A stretch of 64,000 bases of DNA from Gemmatimonadaceae bacterium (GTDB lineage Bacteria > Gemmatimonadota > Gemmatimonadetes > Gemmatimonadales > Gemmatimonadaceae): contig DASYSS010000085.1 of NCBI GenBank assembly GCA_036003045.1, positions 62,001-126,000 of the forward strand. The letters are read 5' to 3'. Both the position numbers and the translations under genes were made by a program. The notes below the pieces were generated by a model. The model was not told where the DNA came from. It worked only from the letters and a program-made list of their open reading frames with translations, and made no database searches. Positions 53,755-61,803 of the stretch are shown in pieces. Each line of letters begins with the position of its first letter. Position 1 is the stretch's first letter.

Positions 53755-56379
53755 CTACTTGCTCGTCCACCATTTGAAGTCGTCGATGGCGATCGAGAGT
53801 TTGATGCCGCTGGCATCGGTGCGAGGCCCGCCCCATTCGATGACGCCGACACCGGTCGACGTGGAATTGAGGCCGTCGAGCTCCGTAACATCGCACCACG
53901 GCTTCCAACCGCCCGGCGGCGTGATGCCACAGGCGCCGCGTTCGAGATCGTTCGTCAACTGCCCATCGATCCAGAGGCGCGCGATTCCGTCCCGCGCGCC
54001 CGACGCGGTATTCGGCTTGAACTGGATCGTCCAGCGATGCCACTGACCGTCCGCGTACTGGCCGAAATACGGACCGGCCGGCGAGTCCGACTCGCAGCCG
54101 GTCTGCGTCATGTCGTTGGCGGCGATCATCGTGTAGCTCGGACCATAGATCGGACAGCTGCCGGAATGGGAATGGGTGTCGAACTGGAGGCGGTTGTTGC
54201 CGTGCCAGAGCATGATGTTCTTGATCTGGACGATCGCCGACCAATTTCCGCCGGCGTCCTTCGTGGTGAGCGAGTAGCCGGCGTCCGGTGTCCACTTCGC
54301 CCAGTACTGCACGAACACCGTCTTCTGGCCGACGACCGGCGCAGAGCCATTGGTCGTCACGACGCCATGGGACTCCTGAGAGATGCCGTCGTAATGGAAC
54401 GACAGGCCGTTGCCCGAGTGACCGGGGACGACCTGCACGCCGTTGTCGACGCCGGGTCCTCCGTTCGTTGAGAACGTGGTGCAGTAGTACCACGAATGGT
54501 CGATGACTCGGTGCGGCACTTCGGTGGACCCGCACGCCGGATGGAGCATCGCGTTCGTGTACGAGTCGAAGTTTTCGTCGAACAGCATCGTCTGCTGCGT
54601 CGCGTCGAAGACCGGCTCGGCCAGTGAATCCGTGTTCGTTTGCGGCAGGGTCGGCACGTACGGCGGCGGGACGATCACGGTGATCGTCGCCGCGCCATTG
54701 ATGCCGTCGATCGTGCCCTGAATCGGCGCCGAGCCCCCGGTCGTCGCCGTGACGATGCCGGTGGTGGAGACCGTGGCGATCGTCGGACTGAGCGAAGCCC
54801 ACGTGACGGTCTTCCCGGTCAGTACGTTGCCCTTCGAGTCCTTCGCGACCGCGTGAGCGACCGAGGTGTGTCCAGGAGCAAGGTTCGTTGAATCCAGTGT
54901 CACCGTAACCGACGCCGTCGGCGCGGGAGGCGGCGGCGTTTGCGTCGGAGCCGGCGCGTCGACCGTGAACGTCGCGTCACCCGTCTGCGATTCCACCGTC
55001 GCGCGAATCGTCGCGCTGCCCGCAACCAGCGCCGTGACCGTGCCGCCAATCGAGACAGTCGCCACGCTCGGGTTCAACGACGACCACGAAACGGTCCGGC
55101 CGTTGAGCACATTGCCCGTCGCGTCGCGGACGGTCGCCGTAGCGGTCATCGTCTGCCCCGGATTCAAGCTTGCGCTGCCGAGTGTGACCGTCACCGTCGC
55201 GACGGGATCGACGCCCACCGTTTCCGTCGCGTCGCCCGTCTGCCCTTCCGACGTCGCGCGAATGACCACGGCGCCCGTCGTATTCGCGCTCACGACGCCA
55301 TTCGACCCGACGCTGGCAATCGATGTATCGAGGGACGACCAAGTCACGGTGCGTCCCGTCAGCGGATTGCCCAAGGCATCGGTGACGGTCGCCGTCGCCT
55401 GGGTCGTCTGGCCCGGCAAGATCTTGTTCAAGCCAAGCGTGACAGTGACCTGCTCCACCGGGGCCTTTCCGACCGTGAGCAGAACACTGAACGATTTGCC
55501 CTCCGACGTCGCCGTGAGCATCGCGGCTCCGACGCCTCGGCCCGTGATGTTCGCCTTGTCAGCGGACGTGCCGACGACGCTGAAGATCGACGTGTTGCCC
55601 GAGGACCACGTGATGCTGCGTCCGGTGAGCACACGCCCCGCGGCGTCGGTGACGACGGCGTTGGCGTGCACCGTTTGGCCGACGTTCAACGCGGTGCTGC
55701 CGTTCAGATTGATGTAGATGGTCGCCACCGGAACCGGCGGGGATTTCGAGACGCTGATCTTCGCGAACGAGACCTGTCCGCCGCTCGTCGCCGAGATGTT
55801 CGCCGTTCCCTCGCCGCGCGCGACGACGACGCCGGCCGACGACACGGAAGCGATGCTGGTATCGGGCGTGGACCACTGCACCGGGAAGCCGTCGACCGCC
55901 GCGCCGGTTGAATCGCGCGGCGTTCCGATCAGCTGACGGTTGTCGCCGACGACGATCGCGTCGGCGCCTGGGGTCACTTCGAGGAAGGTCACCGGAGTTT
56001 CGATGACCGTCACGAGCGAGCTGGCGGCTTTGCCGTCGACGACGCAGCTCGCCATCGTGCTGCCGCCGCGAACGCCGGTGACGGAACCACCGGCGTCGAT
56101 CGTGGCGACGCCCGGATCGGCGATCGTCCACGACGGCGCGGAGGAGACGACGACGCCGCGCGAGTCGAGTGCTTGACATTTGAGCGGCGTCACCGAGCCG
56201 CGCATCACGGATGCGGACGGCGGCGACACCGAGACGTTGTTTGCTTTGCCATCGCCAAACCCGGCAGCCGAACCATGCACGGACGTGGCGTTGTCGATGC
56301 TCGTACAACCGAGCGCGATGGCGATCGAGATCCCGAGGAGTCCTACACCGACCTCATGAAGCCTCTTTGTGGGAAGCAT
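53755..56379 (-). CDS. Lipoprotein with six Big repeats and a C-terminal lectin/lyase-like domain
   Basis: An 874-residue exported protein. Residues 1-25 form a lipoprotein signal (ISIAIALGC). Six Big (Ig-like) repeats of about 85-90 residues follow (about 45-575), the last three very similar to each other (TVTWSSLDTSIASV type). The final 288 residues are the domain shared with the gene at 51559. The stalk plus head layout suggests a surface adhesin or polymer-binding protein. The start ATG has a GGAG Shine-Dalgarno (56387-56390) and lies 25 bases below a cyclic-di-GMP-I riboswitch, so its expression is probably set by cyclic-di-GMP. Terminated at 53651-53697. Confidence 0.85.
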   Translation of the reverse strand: MLPTKRLHEVGVGLLGISIAIALGCTSIDNATSVHGSAAGFGDGKANNVSVSPPSASVMRGSVTPLKCQALDSRGVVVSSAPSWTIADPGVATIDAGGSVTGVRGGSTMASCVVDGKAASSLVTVIETPVTFLEVTPGADAIVVGDNRQLIGTPRDSTGAAVDGFPVQWSTPDTSIASVSSAGVVVARGEGTANISATSGGQVSFAKISVSKSPPVPVATIYINLNGSTALNVGQTVHANAVVTDAAGRVLTGRSITWSSGNTSIFSVVGTSADKANITGRGVGAAMLTATSEGKSFSVLLTVGKAPVEQVTVTLGLNKILPGQTTQATATVTDALGNPLTGRTVTWSSLDTSIASVGSNGVVSANTTGAVVIRATSEGQTGDATETVGVDPVATVTVTLGSASLNPGQTMTATATVRDATGNVLNGRTVSWSSLNPSVATVSIGGTVTALVAGSATIRATVESQTGDATFTVDAPAPTQTPPPPAPTASVTVTLDSTNLAPGHTSVAHAVAKDSKGNVLTGKTVTWASLSPTIATVSTTGIVTATTGGSAPIQGTIDGINGAATITVIVPPPYVPTLPQTNTDSLAEPVFDATQQTMLFDENFDSYTNAMLHPACGSTEVPHRVIDHSWYYCTTFSTNGGPGVDNGVQVVPGHSGNGLSFHYDGISQESHGVVTTNGSAPVVGQKTVFVQYWAKWTPDAGYSLTTKDAGGNWSAIVQIKNIMLWHGNNRLQFDTHSHSGSCPIYGPSYTMIAANDMTQTGCESDSPAGPYFGQYADGQWHRWTIQFKPNTASGARDGIARLWIDGQLTNDLERGACGITPPGGWKPWCDVTELDGLNSTSTGVGVIEWGGPRTDASGIKLSIAIDDFKWWTSK
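53758..54621 (-). repeat. 864-bp direct repeat, copy B (C-terminal domain)
   Basis: Partner of 51562-52425 at an offset of 2196 bases. Similarity falls sharply at 54621, where the linker before the head domain begins; the Big repeats just upstream are related but much more diverged. Confidence 0.9.
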
Positions 56380-56403
56380 TCACGGTCTCCGCAGATTTGA
56401 TGT

Positions 56404-56497
56404 TCGGCGGCTCGGCTGGCATGGCCCGTCGTCCGGGCGGTAGCCCCGCAGCTTTCCGTCGCTGGGTTTCCCCAGGTTTGGCTTTGTCGCATTCAGC
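56404..56497 (-). promoter_or_regulatory. Cyclic-di-GMP-I (GEMM) riboswitch
   Basis: Read on the minus strand, the leader shows the GEMM-I core in order: GCGACAAAGCCAAACC, then a five-pair hairpin CUGGG-GAAA-CCCAG with a GNRA loop (56462-56475), then GCGACGGAAAGC and GGGGCUAC, a second stem CCGCCCGG/CGGGC, and the closing AUGCCAGCCGAGCCGCC. These match the conserved CAAACC, tetraloop, GACGxAAAGC, GGxCUA and AUGxCAGCCG features of the family. It ends about 14 bases before the Shine-Dalgarno of the Big-repeat lipoprotein, so translation control is likely. Direction of the effect (on or off) cannot be told by eye. Confidence 0.85.
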
Positions 56498-56670
56498 TCT
56501 GCCGAGAGCGGAAATGCGGGCGAAAACGGCTTGCGCCGTCACTCCTTCGACGACCCGAATTCCGAGCGGTCACTGGCCGCGCGAATCTTCAGCAGTTGTT
56601 AGAAAACGTTATAAATCGCTGTCACGTTTCGCTGCAGAGGCGCAAAGAGTTCACGCGCTCGCCCGCGCGA

Positions 56671-56859
56671 TTATGTGCGATCCGTCACGTCGCGGAAGAG
56701 CCAGTCCTCGCGGCGGCGGACACGCTTCCAGAGATACGGGAGCGTCGCGTCGGCGAGCGCGCGATAGATCCAGAGCGGCGCGCCGAACGGCCACTCCGCA
56801 GGAGTCGAGACAACGATTTCACAACCAGCGTCGCGAACCGCTATCGAGCCATTTATCAT
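56671..56859 (-). CDS. Possible small protein, 62 residues
   Basis: An ATG at 56859 opens 62 codons ending at TAA: a start INGSIAVRDAGCEIVVS, then WPFGAPLWIYRALADATLPY and a basic, Trp-containing tail. The composition is more protein-like than other frames here, but there is no Shine-Dalgarno and no family I recognise. It may be a remnant of a longer gene. Confidence 0.3.
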   Translation of the reverse strand: MINGSIAVRDAGCEIVVSTPAEWPFGAPLWIYRALADATLPYLWKRVRRREDWLFRDVTDRT

Positions 56860-56954
56860 GCACGGCAACGGCCGCTGCATGGAAACCGCGGGTCGCAGCC
56901 CGTCTCGCTCCGATCCGCAGGAATGCCATCCCCTTTTGAGCCGCTGGAGCAATC

Positions 56955-58031
56955 TTGGCACGCTTGATCGCGTTCTACTTGCCCCAGTTCCATCCGATTC
57001 CCGAGAACGACGAGTGGTGGGGCCGGGGATTCACCGAGTGGACGAACACGGCGAAAGCGAAACCGCTATTCCCGGGACATTATCAGCCCCACGTTCCCGC
57101 CGATCTGGGCTTCTACGATCTGCGAGTGCCCGAGACTCGCGCGGCGCAGGCCGCGATGGCGCGCGCTTACGGCGTCGAAGCTTTTTGCTACTACCACTAT
57201 TGGTTCGCCGGTCGCCGAATCCTCGAGCGGCCATTCACCGAGGTCCTGGCGTCCGGCGAGCCCGATTTTCCGTTCTGCCTGTGTTGGGCGAATCAGACGT
57301 GGACAGGCATTTGGCACGGTGAGCCGAACCGGGTCTTGATCGAGCAGACCTATCCGGGTGCCGACGATCACCGCCGTCACTTCGAATCGCTGCTCCCAGG
57401 GTTTCACGACCGACGATACGTGCGGGTCGACGACAGACCGCTCTTCGTTTTCTTCAGGCCGGCCGACGTTCCTGAAACGCCGGCGACGATGGACCTGTGG
57501 CGCCGACTGGCGCAGGAAGCCGGCCTGGGGGATCTCTTCCTCCTCGGAACGAACATTCCCGATCGATCGACAGCTGCGGATCTCGGACTCGACGGCGCGA
57601 TCGTGGGCAAGCTTCCCCAGCTTCGTCCGTGGGTCAGCCGGCGAAGGCCAATCAAGTGGCTGCAGCGGAAGTATCAGGATGCGAAGGGAATGCCGACCGT
57701 CTATCGGTACGAGGAGGGCGCGGCCTTGTGGACGTGCTCCGAGGCGTTCACCGATGGCGCCTATCCTTGCTTGCTTCCGAACTGGGACAACACTCCGCGA
57801 AGCGGGCGCAACGGTTTGGTGCTCCACGGTGCGACGCCGCAGCTGTTCGAGGCGCACGCGCGGATGATCGCGGTGGGCGTTCGGGGGCGCCCGGCGGAGC
57901 GGAACCTCGTATTCATCAAATCGTGGAACGAGTGGGCGGAGGGGAACCATCTCGAGCCCGATTTACGGTTCGGGCTCGCGTTCCTGGACGCGTTGAAGGC
58001 CGTGTTCAGTGACGATGGTGCGCGGCCCTGA
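56955..58031 (+). CDS. WbsX-like / glycoside hydrolase 99-like protein
   Basis: A 358-residue protein of the Glyco_tranf_WbsX family, which shares a fold with GH99 endo-mannanases. Signatures are AFYLPQFHPIPENDEWWG, FTEWTN, FCLCWANQTWT and FIKSWNEWAEGNHLEPD. These proteins are frequent in O-antigen and rhamnan loci; their chemistry is unsettled (glycosyltransferase or hydrolase). There is no signal peptide, so it is cytoplasmic. The start is a TTG at 56955, chosen because homologues begin at this position with the (M)ARLIAFYLPQ strand. Confidence 0.85.
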   Translation: MARLIAFYLPQFHPIPENDEWWGRGFTEWTNTAKAKPLFPGHYQPHVPADLGFYDLRVPETRAAQAAMARAYGVEAFCYYHYWFAGRRILERPFTEVLASGEPDFPFCLCWANQTWTGIWHGEPNRVLIEQTYPGADDHRRHFESLLPGFHDRRYVRVDDRPLFVFFRPADVPETPATMDLWRRLAQEAGLGDLFLLGTNIPDRSTAADLGLDGAIVGKLPQLRPWVSRRRPIKWLQRKYQDAKGMPTVYRYEEGAALWTCSEAFTDGAYPCLLPNWDNTPRSGRNGLVLHGATPQLFEAHARMIAVGVRGRPAERNLVFIKSWNEWAEGNHLEPDLRFGLAFLDALKAVFSDDGARP

Positions 58032-58584
58032 CCGCGGCAGAAAGGACCCTTCGAGTGCCGTCGATGGGGCCCTCGACGAACGCGAGTTCGTGCAGCTAAC
58101 CGGCTATCCTGCATCGGGATTCGCGCAGAGGGGGTCGTGTGTAGCGCAGATGCAGCAAGGGCGATGCGCCCACGCCACGCCGCGGTAGCGACTCAGCGCG
58201 AAGTATGGTAGACCAAGTGCGAAAATAGAGCGATTGGATACAGCATCCGTTCTTGGACGGTATCGCGGAAAGAGCCGTCAAGTCGTTGTCGGGTCGTCGA
58301 TAGTGTCTTTCGTATTAGTAAGGAGAGACCCTGATGCGACGGCACGGGACCGCGTGGACGGCTGTAACGTTTTGGCCTGTTAAGGATGGACCGAGACATG
58401 CAAAAGGCGGGGCCGCGAACTCAGCAGCCCGATCTCTCGCGACAGTTTTTCCGCATGCGAGAGATCCCGGCCGGGTGAGCGGCGCCGCGCGGACCGTGGC
58501 GCGCAGCAGGGCAGCGGCACTATCGCAGGGATCAAGGGCTCACTACGGGCCCCGGATTGGAACCACGCTCAATCGGAGAATCAA
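58032..58584 (+). other. Long gap and probable structured leader before the secreted lipoprotein gene
   Basis: About 550 bases without a gene. A loose promoter-like pair lies near 58290-58320 (TTGTCG, then GTATTA about 20 bases later). If this is used, the leader is some 260 bases long, with a perfect 10-bp stem at 58431-58466 and purine-rich single-stranded parts. It does not match the cyclic-di-GMP-I motif seen at 56.4 kb. Confidence 0.4.
58431..58466 (+). other. 10-bp hairpin in the leader
   Basis: GATCTCTCGC and GCGAGAGATC are exact reverse complements around a 16-base loop containing a run of five T. It lies 118 bases before the start codon. Confidence 0.5.
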
Positions 58585-59868
58585 ATGCGAATGACCCGCA
58601 GTACCGCCGCAATGTCGGCGCTCACCGTACTTTTTGCCGCTGCCTGTTCGGACTCCGTGGTTGCTCCAGATTCGCCGACGCGAGCCGCGCCGGTCGGTTC
58701 GTCGCGAGCCCTCATCAACACGTTCCTACCCGGCGTCGTCGTCGCTGGTGGGGACGCCGGAGCGTTTACGAACGCGATCAATCCCACTGAGGCGACCCGC
58801 CTTCATGGGGCGTTCTGGGACAACGTCTCATCTGATGATGCGGACTTCGCGACCACGAAGTTGATCAAGTGCAACATCGGCTACTACGTGCTCGGAACGA
58901 TCCCGGCCACCTGCCTGGAAACGGATGCCCTCTCGTTCGCCAACCGGGGAGGTTTCACCGGCGGCAACTATTGGGGTGACAACGGCGGTATCGGCGGCGG
59001 CCAGGACGGCTCGTCGTTCCTGTTCAGCGGTCAGTACACGTACGACGTCAAGCTCGTCGGCACGTACGCCGGCGGCACCAGCGAAGTCGGCGTCTTCACC
59101 AAGGTCGGCACCACGTACACCTTCCACCCAGTGCCGGCGTGGGGAACGAAGACGGTCAACAATACGATCACGTTCAACACGAACCTGCTCCCCGGTGCCG
59201 AGAAGGGTGCCAACTGGGGCTTCTATGTGAAGAACACGTCGCTGAATGCGACGGGCAGCTGCGCTGCGCAGAGCGCCTGCTCCGACGCCACGGGCAGCTA
59301 CACGGGCGCGCCGTTCCAGCAGTTCTCGCTGTTCATCAGCTCCGACGGTAAGAAGCTCGAGGTCGGTCTCGAGGACAACGCGCTCTCGCCGTTGTGGGCC
59401 GGCAACGACCCGATCAACAACCCGACGAACAGAGACTCGGACTACCAGGATTACATCCTATCGGTCACGCCTTCCGTGATCGCCATTCCGGGTGGCTGCA
59501 CGCTCGGCTTCTGGAAGACGCACACCGGGTTGGGCCCGCAGGAAAACGACTGGCCGAGTCCGTACGTCCCGGGCGTCACGACGCTCGGTGGCGCCGGCTT
59601 CGTCGGTACGGGCAACCAGACCACGACCATGCTCGACGCGCTGTCGTTCAAGGGCGGCCCGTCGGTTCAGGATGCCAAGAACCTCCTGATGAAGCAGGCC
59701 GTCGCGGCCCTGCTCAATGCGGCTACCCCTGGCATGAATTACCCGCTCAGCGTTGCCAACGTCATCAGCATGGTCAACACGGCCTTGGCGTCGGGCGACA
59801 GACAGACGATCCTCAACCTCGCCGGCGTCCTCGAGGCAGACAACAGCCTCGAAGGTCCGCTCTGCTAA
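58585..59868 (+). CDS. Secreted lipoprotein with TLGFWKTH motif, unknown function
   Basis: A 427-residue exported protein with a lipoprotein signal (TVLFAAACSDS, Cys21). The middle (about 95-300) is glycine-, asparagine- and threonine-rich and ends in DSDYQDYILSV, similar to the DxxDMxV ends of DUF4114/PEP-CTERM-type surface domains. After that comes GGCTLGFWKTHTG (about 307-319), a short motif that recurs in secreted proteins of several phyla. No catalytic residues are evident. The start has a clear Shine-Dalgarno, GGAG at 58575-58578, six bases before the ATG. A strong terminator follows. Probably an abundant surface or matrix protein. Confidence 0.8.
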   Translation: MRMTRSTAAMSALTVLFAAACSDSVVAPDSPTRAAPVGSSRALINTFLPGVVVAGGDAGAFTNAINPTEATRLHGAFWDNVSSDDADFATTKLIKCNIGYYVLGTIPATCLETDALSFANRGGFTGGNYWGDNGGIGGGQDGSSFLFSGQYTYDVKLVGTYAGGTSEVGVFTKVGTTYTFHPVPAWGTKTVNNTITFNTNLLPGAEKGANWGFYVKNTSLNATGSCAAQSACSDATGSYTGAPFQQFSLFISSDGKKLEVGLEDNALSPLWAGNDPINNPTNRDSDYQDYILSVTPSVIAIPGGCTLGFWKTHTGLGPQENDWPSPYVPGVTTLGGAGFVGTGNQTTTMLDALSFKGGPSVQDAKNLLMKQAVAALLNAATPGMNYPLSVANVISMVNTALASGDRQTILNLAGVLEADNSLEGPLC

Positions 59869-59889
59869 TCGTCTTCGCTGGATGAATGC

Positions 59890-59928
59890 GAACGGCCCCG
59901 ATCTCCGGATCGGGGCCGTTTCGTTTTG
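59890..59928. terminator. Rho-independent terminator
   Basis: AACGGCCCCGAT and ATCGGGGCCGTT form a perfect 12-bp stem around CTCCGG, followed by TCGTTTTG. It closes the secreted lipoprotein gene and lies just past the end of the convergent methyltransferase gene. Confidence 0.88.
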
Positions 59929-59950
59929 ACCGGATCGAAAGTTCGTGTCG

Positions 59951-60724
59951 TCAGCGAACCGGCGACGAAGCCTTCCAATAAGCCAGCGTCGTCCCGGCAA
60001 TTCGTTTCACGTCGCGCCCCATCGCTCTCCACTCGCCGAGGGCCCGCAATACGCCGGGGTGCGTCGGGTCGCAGTCGTGCCAGAGAAAGACTCCATTGCC
60101 GCCGCAGAGCGCGTAGCACTGCTCCGAGTCGTGCTTCGCGTGCTCGTACGTGTGCGAGCCGTCGATGAAGAAGAAGGTCGGATGGCCCGCCTCGCGAAAA
60201 TCCCACGTCGCCGTGTCGGCGCGATGCTGGCAAATGCGCGCGGCAACCGGAGAGTCCAGAAACTCACGGCCCACCACTCGGCTCGCGATCAAGTGCCAAT
60301 CGTCTTTCGGCAGACTTGCCTCCGCGCCCTCCGGACCGAAGCCGTCCGGAAGGTCGACCGTGTTGATCGTCGCCGTCGGAAGCGTCTCGGCCATCTGCCG
60401 CGCGGTGTATCCCATGAACGTCCCGATCTCGAGGACCTCCTTCGGTTCTTCCGCGACGAGAATGCCCAACAACGTGAGCAGCTCGTTGGTCGGCAGCATC
60501 CCGTCTTCGTACTCCGAGATCGGAAGGGTGATTCGCGGCCGACGGCCGGCGAGGATCTCGGCCAGTCGAATCGTCGGAATGTCGAGCGGCGAAGAGTACG
60601 GCTCGTCTCGCGCTCCCCGAAACGCGCGCAGGGCCGCCTGGGCGAAACGATCCGGCTTGCCGCGCAGCAAATAGGGCAGCGAGGCCACGTTGGTGCCGAA
60701 GACGATGCGGAGAAGTTGTTTCAT
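59951..60724 (-). CDS. SAM-dependent O-methyltransferase-like protein
   Basis: A 257-residue class I methyltransferase (Methyltransf_24 type). The SAM motif is VLEIGTFMGYTA (about 97-108), then INTVDLPDGFG, and FFFIDGSHTYEH for the metal- or substrate-binding region. It most likely methylates a sugar of the polymer or its end. The ATG overlaps the stop of the GT9 gene (ATGA), and it is the last gene of the rfb unit. Confidence 0.82.
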   Translation of the reverse strand: MKQLLRIVFGTNVASLPYLLRGKPDRFAQAALRAFRGARDEPYSSPLDIPTIRLAEILAGRRPRITLPISEYEDGMLPTNELLTLLGILVAEEPKEVLEIGTFMGYTARQMAETLPTATINTVDLPDGFGPEGAEASLPKDDWHLIASRVVGREFLDSPVAARICQHRADTATWDFREAGHPTFFFIDGSHTYEHAKHDSEQCYALCGGNGVFLWHDCDPTHPGVLRALGEWRAMGRDVKRIAGTTLAYWKASSPVR

Positions 60725-61797
60725 TCGACGGTGTGCGCGGAGATCCCGGCGCCGGCGAGACGGAGCCAGTCTTCGTCGGCCCGCAGTCGCTCGATCACCT
60801 GGGAAGCGGTGAGTGTCGCCAGGGGCCCCGGATGGCGGAGGAGCACTCTTTCCGTCCGCTGGACGAAGAAGCCTTCGTACGGACGCCAGTCGTGACCCTT
60901 GAAACGACTCAACAGAATGAGCGAAGGCGTGTGCCACGCGTTCGCCATGTGAGCTGGACCGCTGTCGATGCCAATGAAGAATCCCGCACGCCGAATCACG
61001 TCGGCGGTCTGCAACAACGTCAGGCGACCGCACAACGATGAGACAAATCGTCCCGGCGGGAGTTTGGCGTCGAGGCCCACCTCGACGACGCTGACGCCGC
61101 AGCTTTCGATGTAACCGACGAGGTCCGTCCAGGCGGAGGCCATCCAATCGCGGTCCGGGTCATTCGAGGCGGCGTGAATCGCCACGAACCGACTCGGTAG
61201 ATGGAGGCGATCGACGCTCTCGCGCACCGACGGTGGCAGATGGATCGTCGCCTCTCCGGACAACTCCTCGATGCCGGCCGCTTTCGAGAACGCTCCGATG
61301 AGGCTTCGTTCGCGGACGTAAGTTCGCGTATCGATCGTCGGATCACCCCACGTCTTGAGATGCCGCACGCCGTCGATTCCCGTCGGCCGATTGTTCACGT
61401 GCAGATCGATCGTCTGGTCGAACACGGCGGACTGAATGATGGGCGTGAGCGAAGCGAGAGATCGAATGGTGAACACCTGGTCGATGCCGGGATGGGTCGT
61501 CACGAGCTCGGCGTACGCCGGCTTCACGATCCAGACGATTCGAGCGCCCGTGTGGCGCTGGCGCGCCCAGGCGACCACCGGTTCGCACGCGATGATGTCG
61601 CCCATGTGTTCGGCGAGCAGGATGCCGCAGATCGGCCGCGACGGCTCGCGTTCACGGAGGCGACGGACTTGCTGAATCACCGATCGCGCTTCCCCGCGAG
61701 CCCGCCGAATCGCCGCAAACCGCCGCAGAGCTTCCCGCGCCTCGAAGAGACGCGCGCGAAACGGAATGAATCGCTTGAGAGACGGCGTCGCGGGCAT
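60721..61797 (-). CDS. Glycosyltransferase, family 9 (heptosyltransferase-like)
   Basis: A 358-residue GT9 enzyme. ILLAEHMGDIIACEPVV is the N-terminal glycosyltransferase signature with the Asp of the active site, and FFIGIDSGPAHMANAW is the donor-binding signature of ADP-heptose transferases. The N-terminal 40 residues are basic and could bind the membrane. In lipopolysaccharide it would add heptose to the core; here it may transfer another sugar. It lies 6 bases after rfbB. Confidence 0.87.
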   Translation of the reverse strand: MPATPSLKRFIPFRARLFEAREALRRFAAIRRARGEARSVIQQVRRLREREPSRPICGILLAEHMGDIIACEPVVAWARQRHTGARIVWIVKPAYAELVTTHPGIDQVFTIRSLASLTPIIQSAVFDQTIDLHVNNRPTGIDGVRHLKTWGDPTIDTRTYVRERSLIGAFSKAAGIEELSGEATIHLPPSVRESVDRLHLPSRFVAIHAASNDPDRDWMASAWTDLVGYIESCGVSVVEVGLDAKLPPGRFVSSLCGRLTLLQTADVIRRAGFFIGIDSGPAHMANAWHTPSLILLSRFKGHDWRPYEGFFVQRTERVLLRHPGPLATLTASQVIERLRADEDWLRLAGAGISAHTVE

Positions 61798-61803
61798 CCG
61801 CGA

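Larger units (their letters stand above)
56380..56954. other. Divergent region before lipoprotein and WbsX-like genes
   Basis: About 575 bases. The half next to 56379 holds the riboswitch leader of the lipoprotein gene. The other half, up to the TTG start of the WbsX-like gene, is covered by a possible small minus-strand gene (56671-56859). Confidence 0.5.

Noticed and set aside
51559-56379. Composite transposon or phage origin for the duplicated lipoprotein genes
   Set aside because: No transposase, integrase, terminal inverted repeats or target duplications are visible; the repeat ends at a domain boundary.
58330-58470. Second cyclic-di-GMP-I riboswitch before the secreted lipoprotein gene
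   Set aside because: A GCAAAAGGC-like stretch is present, but the CAAACC element, GNRA hairpin and closing AUGxCAGCCG segment are absent.
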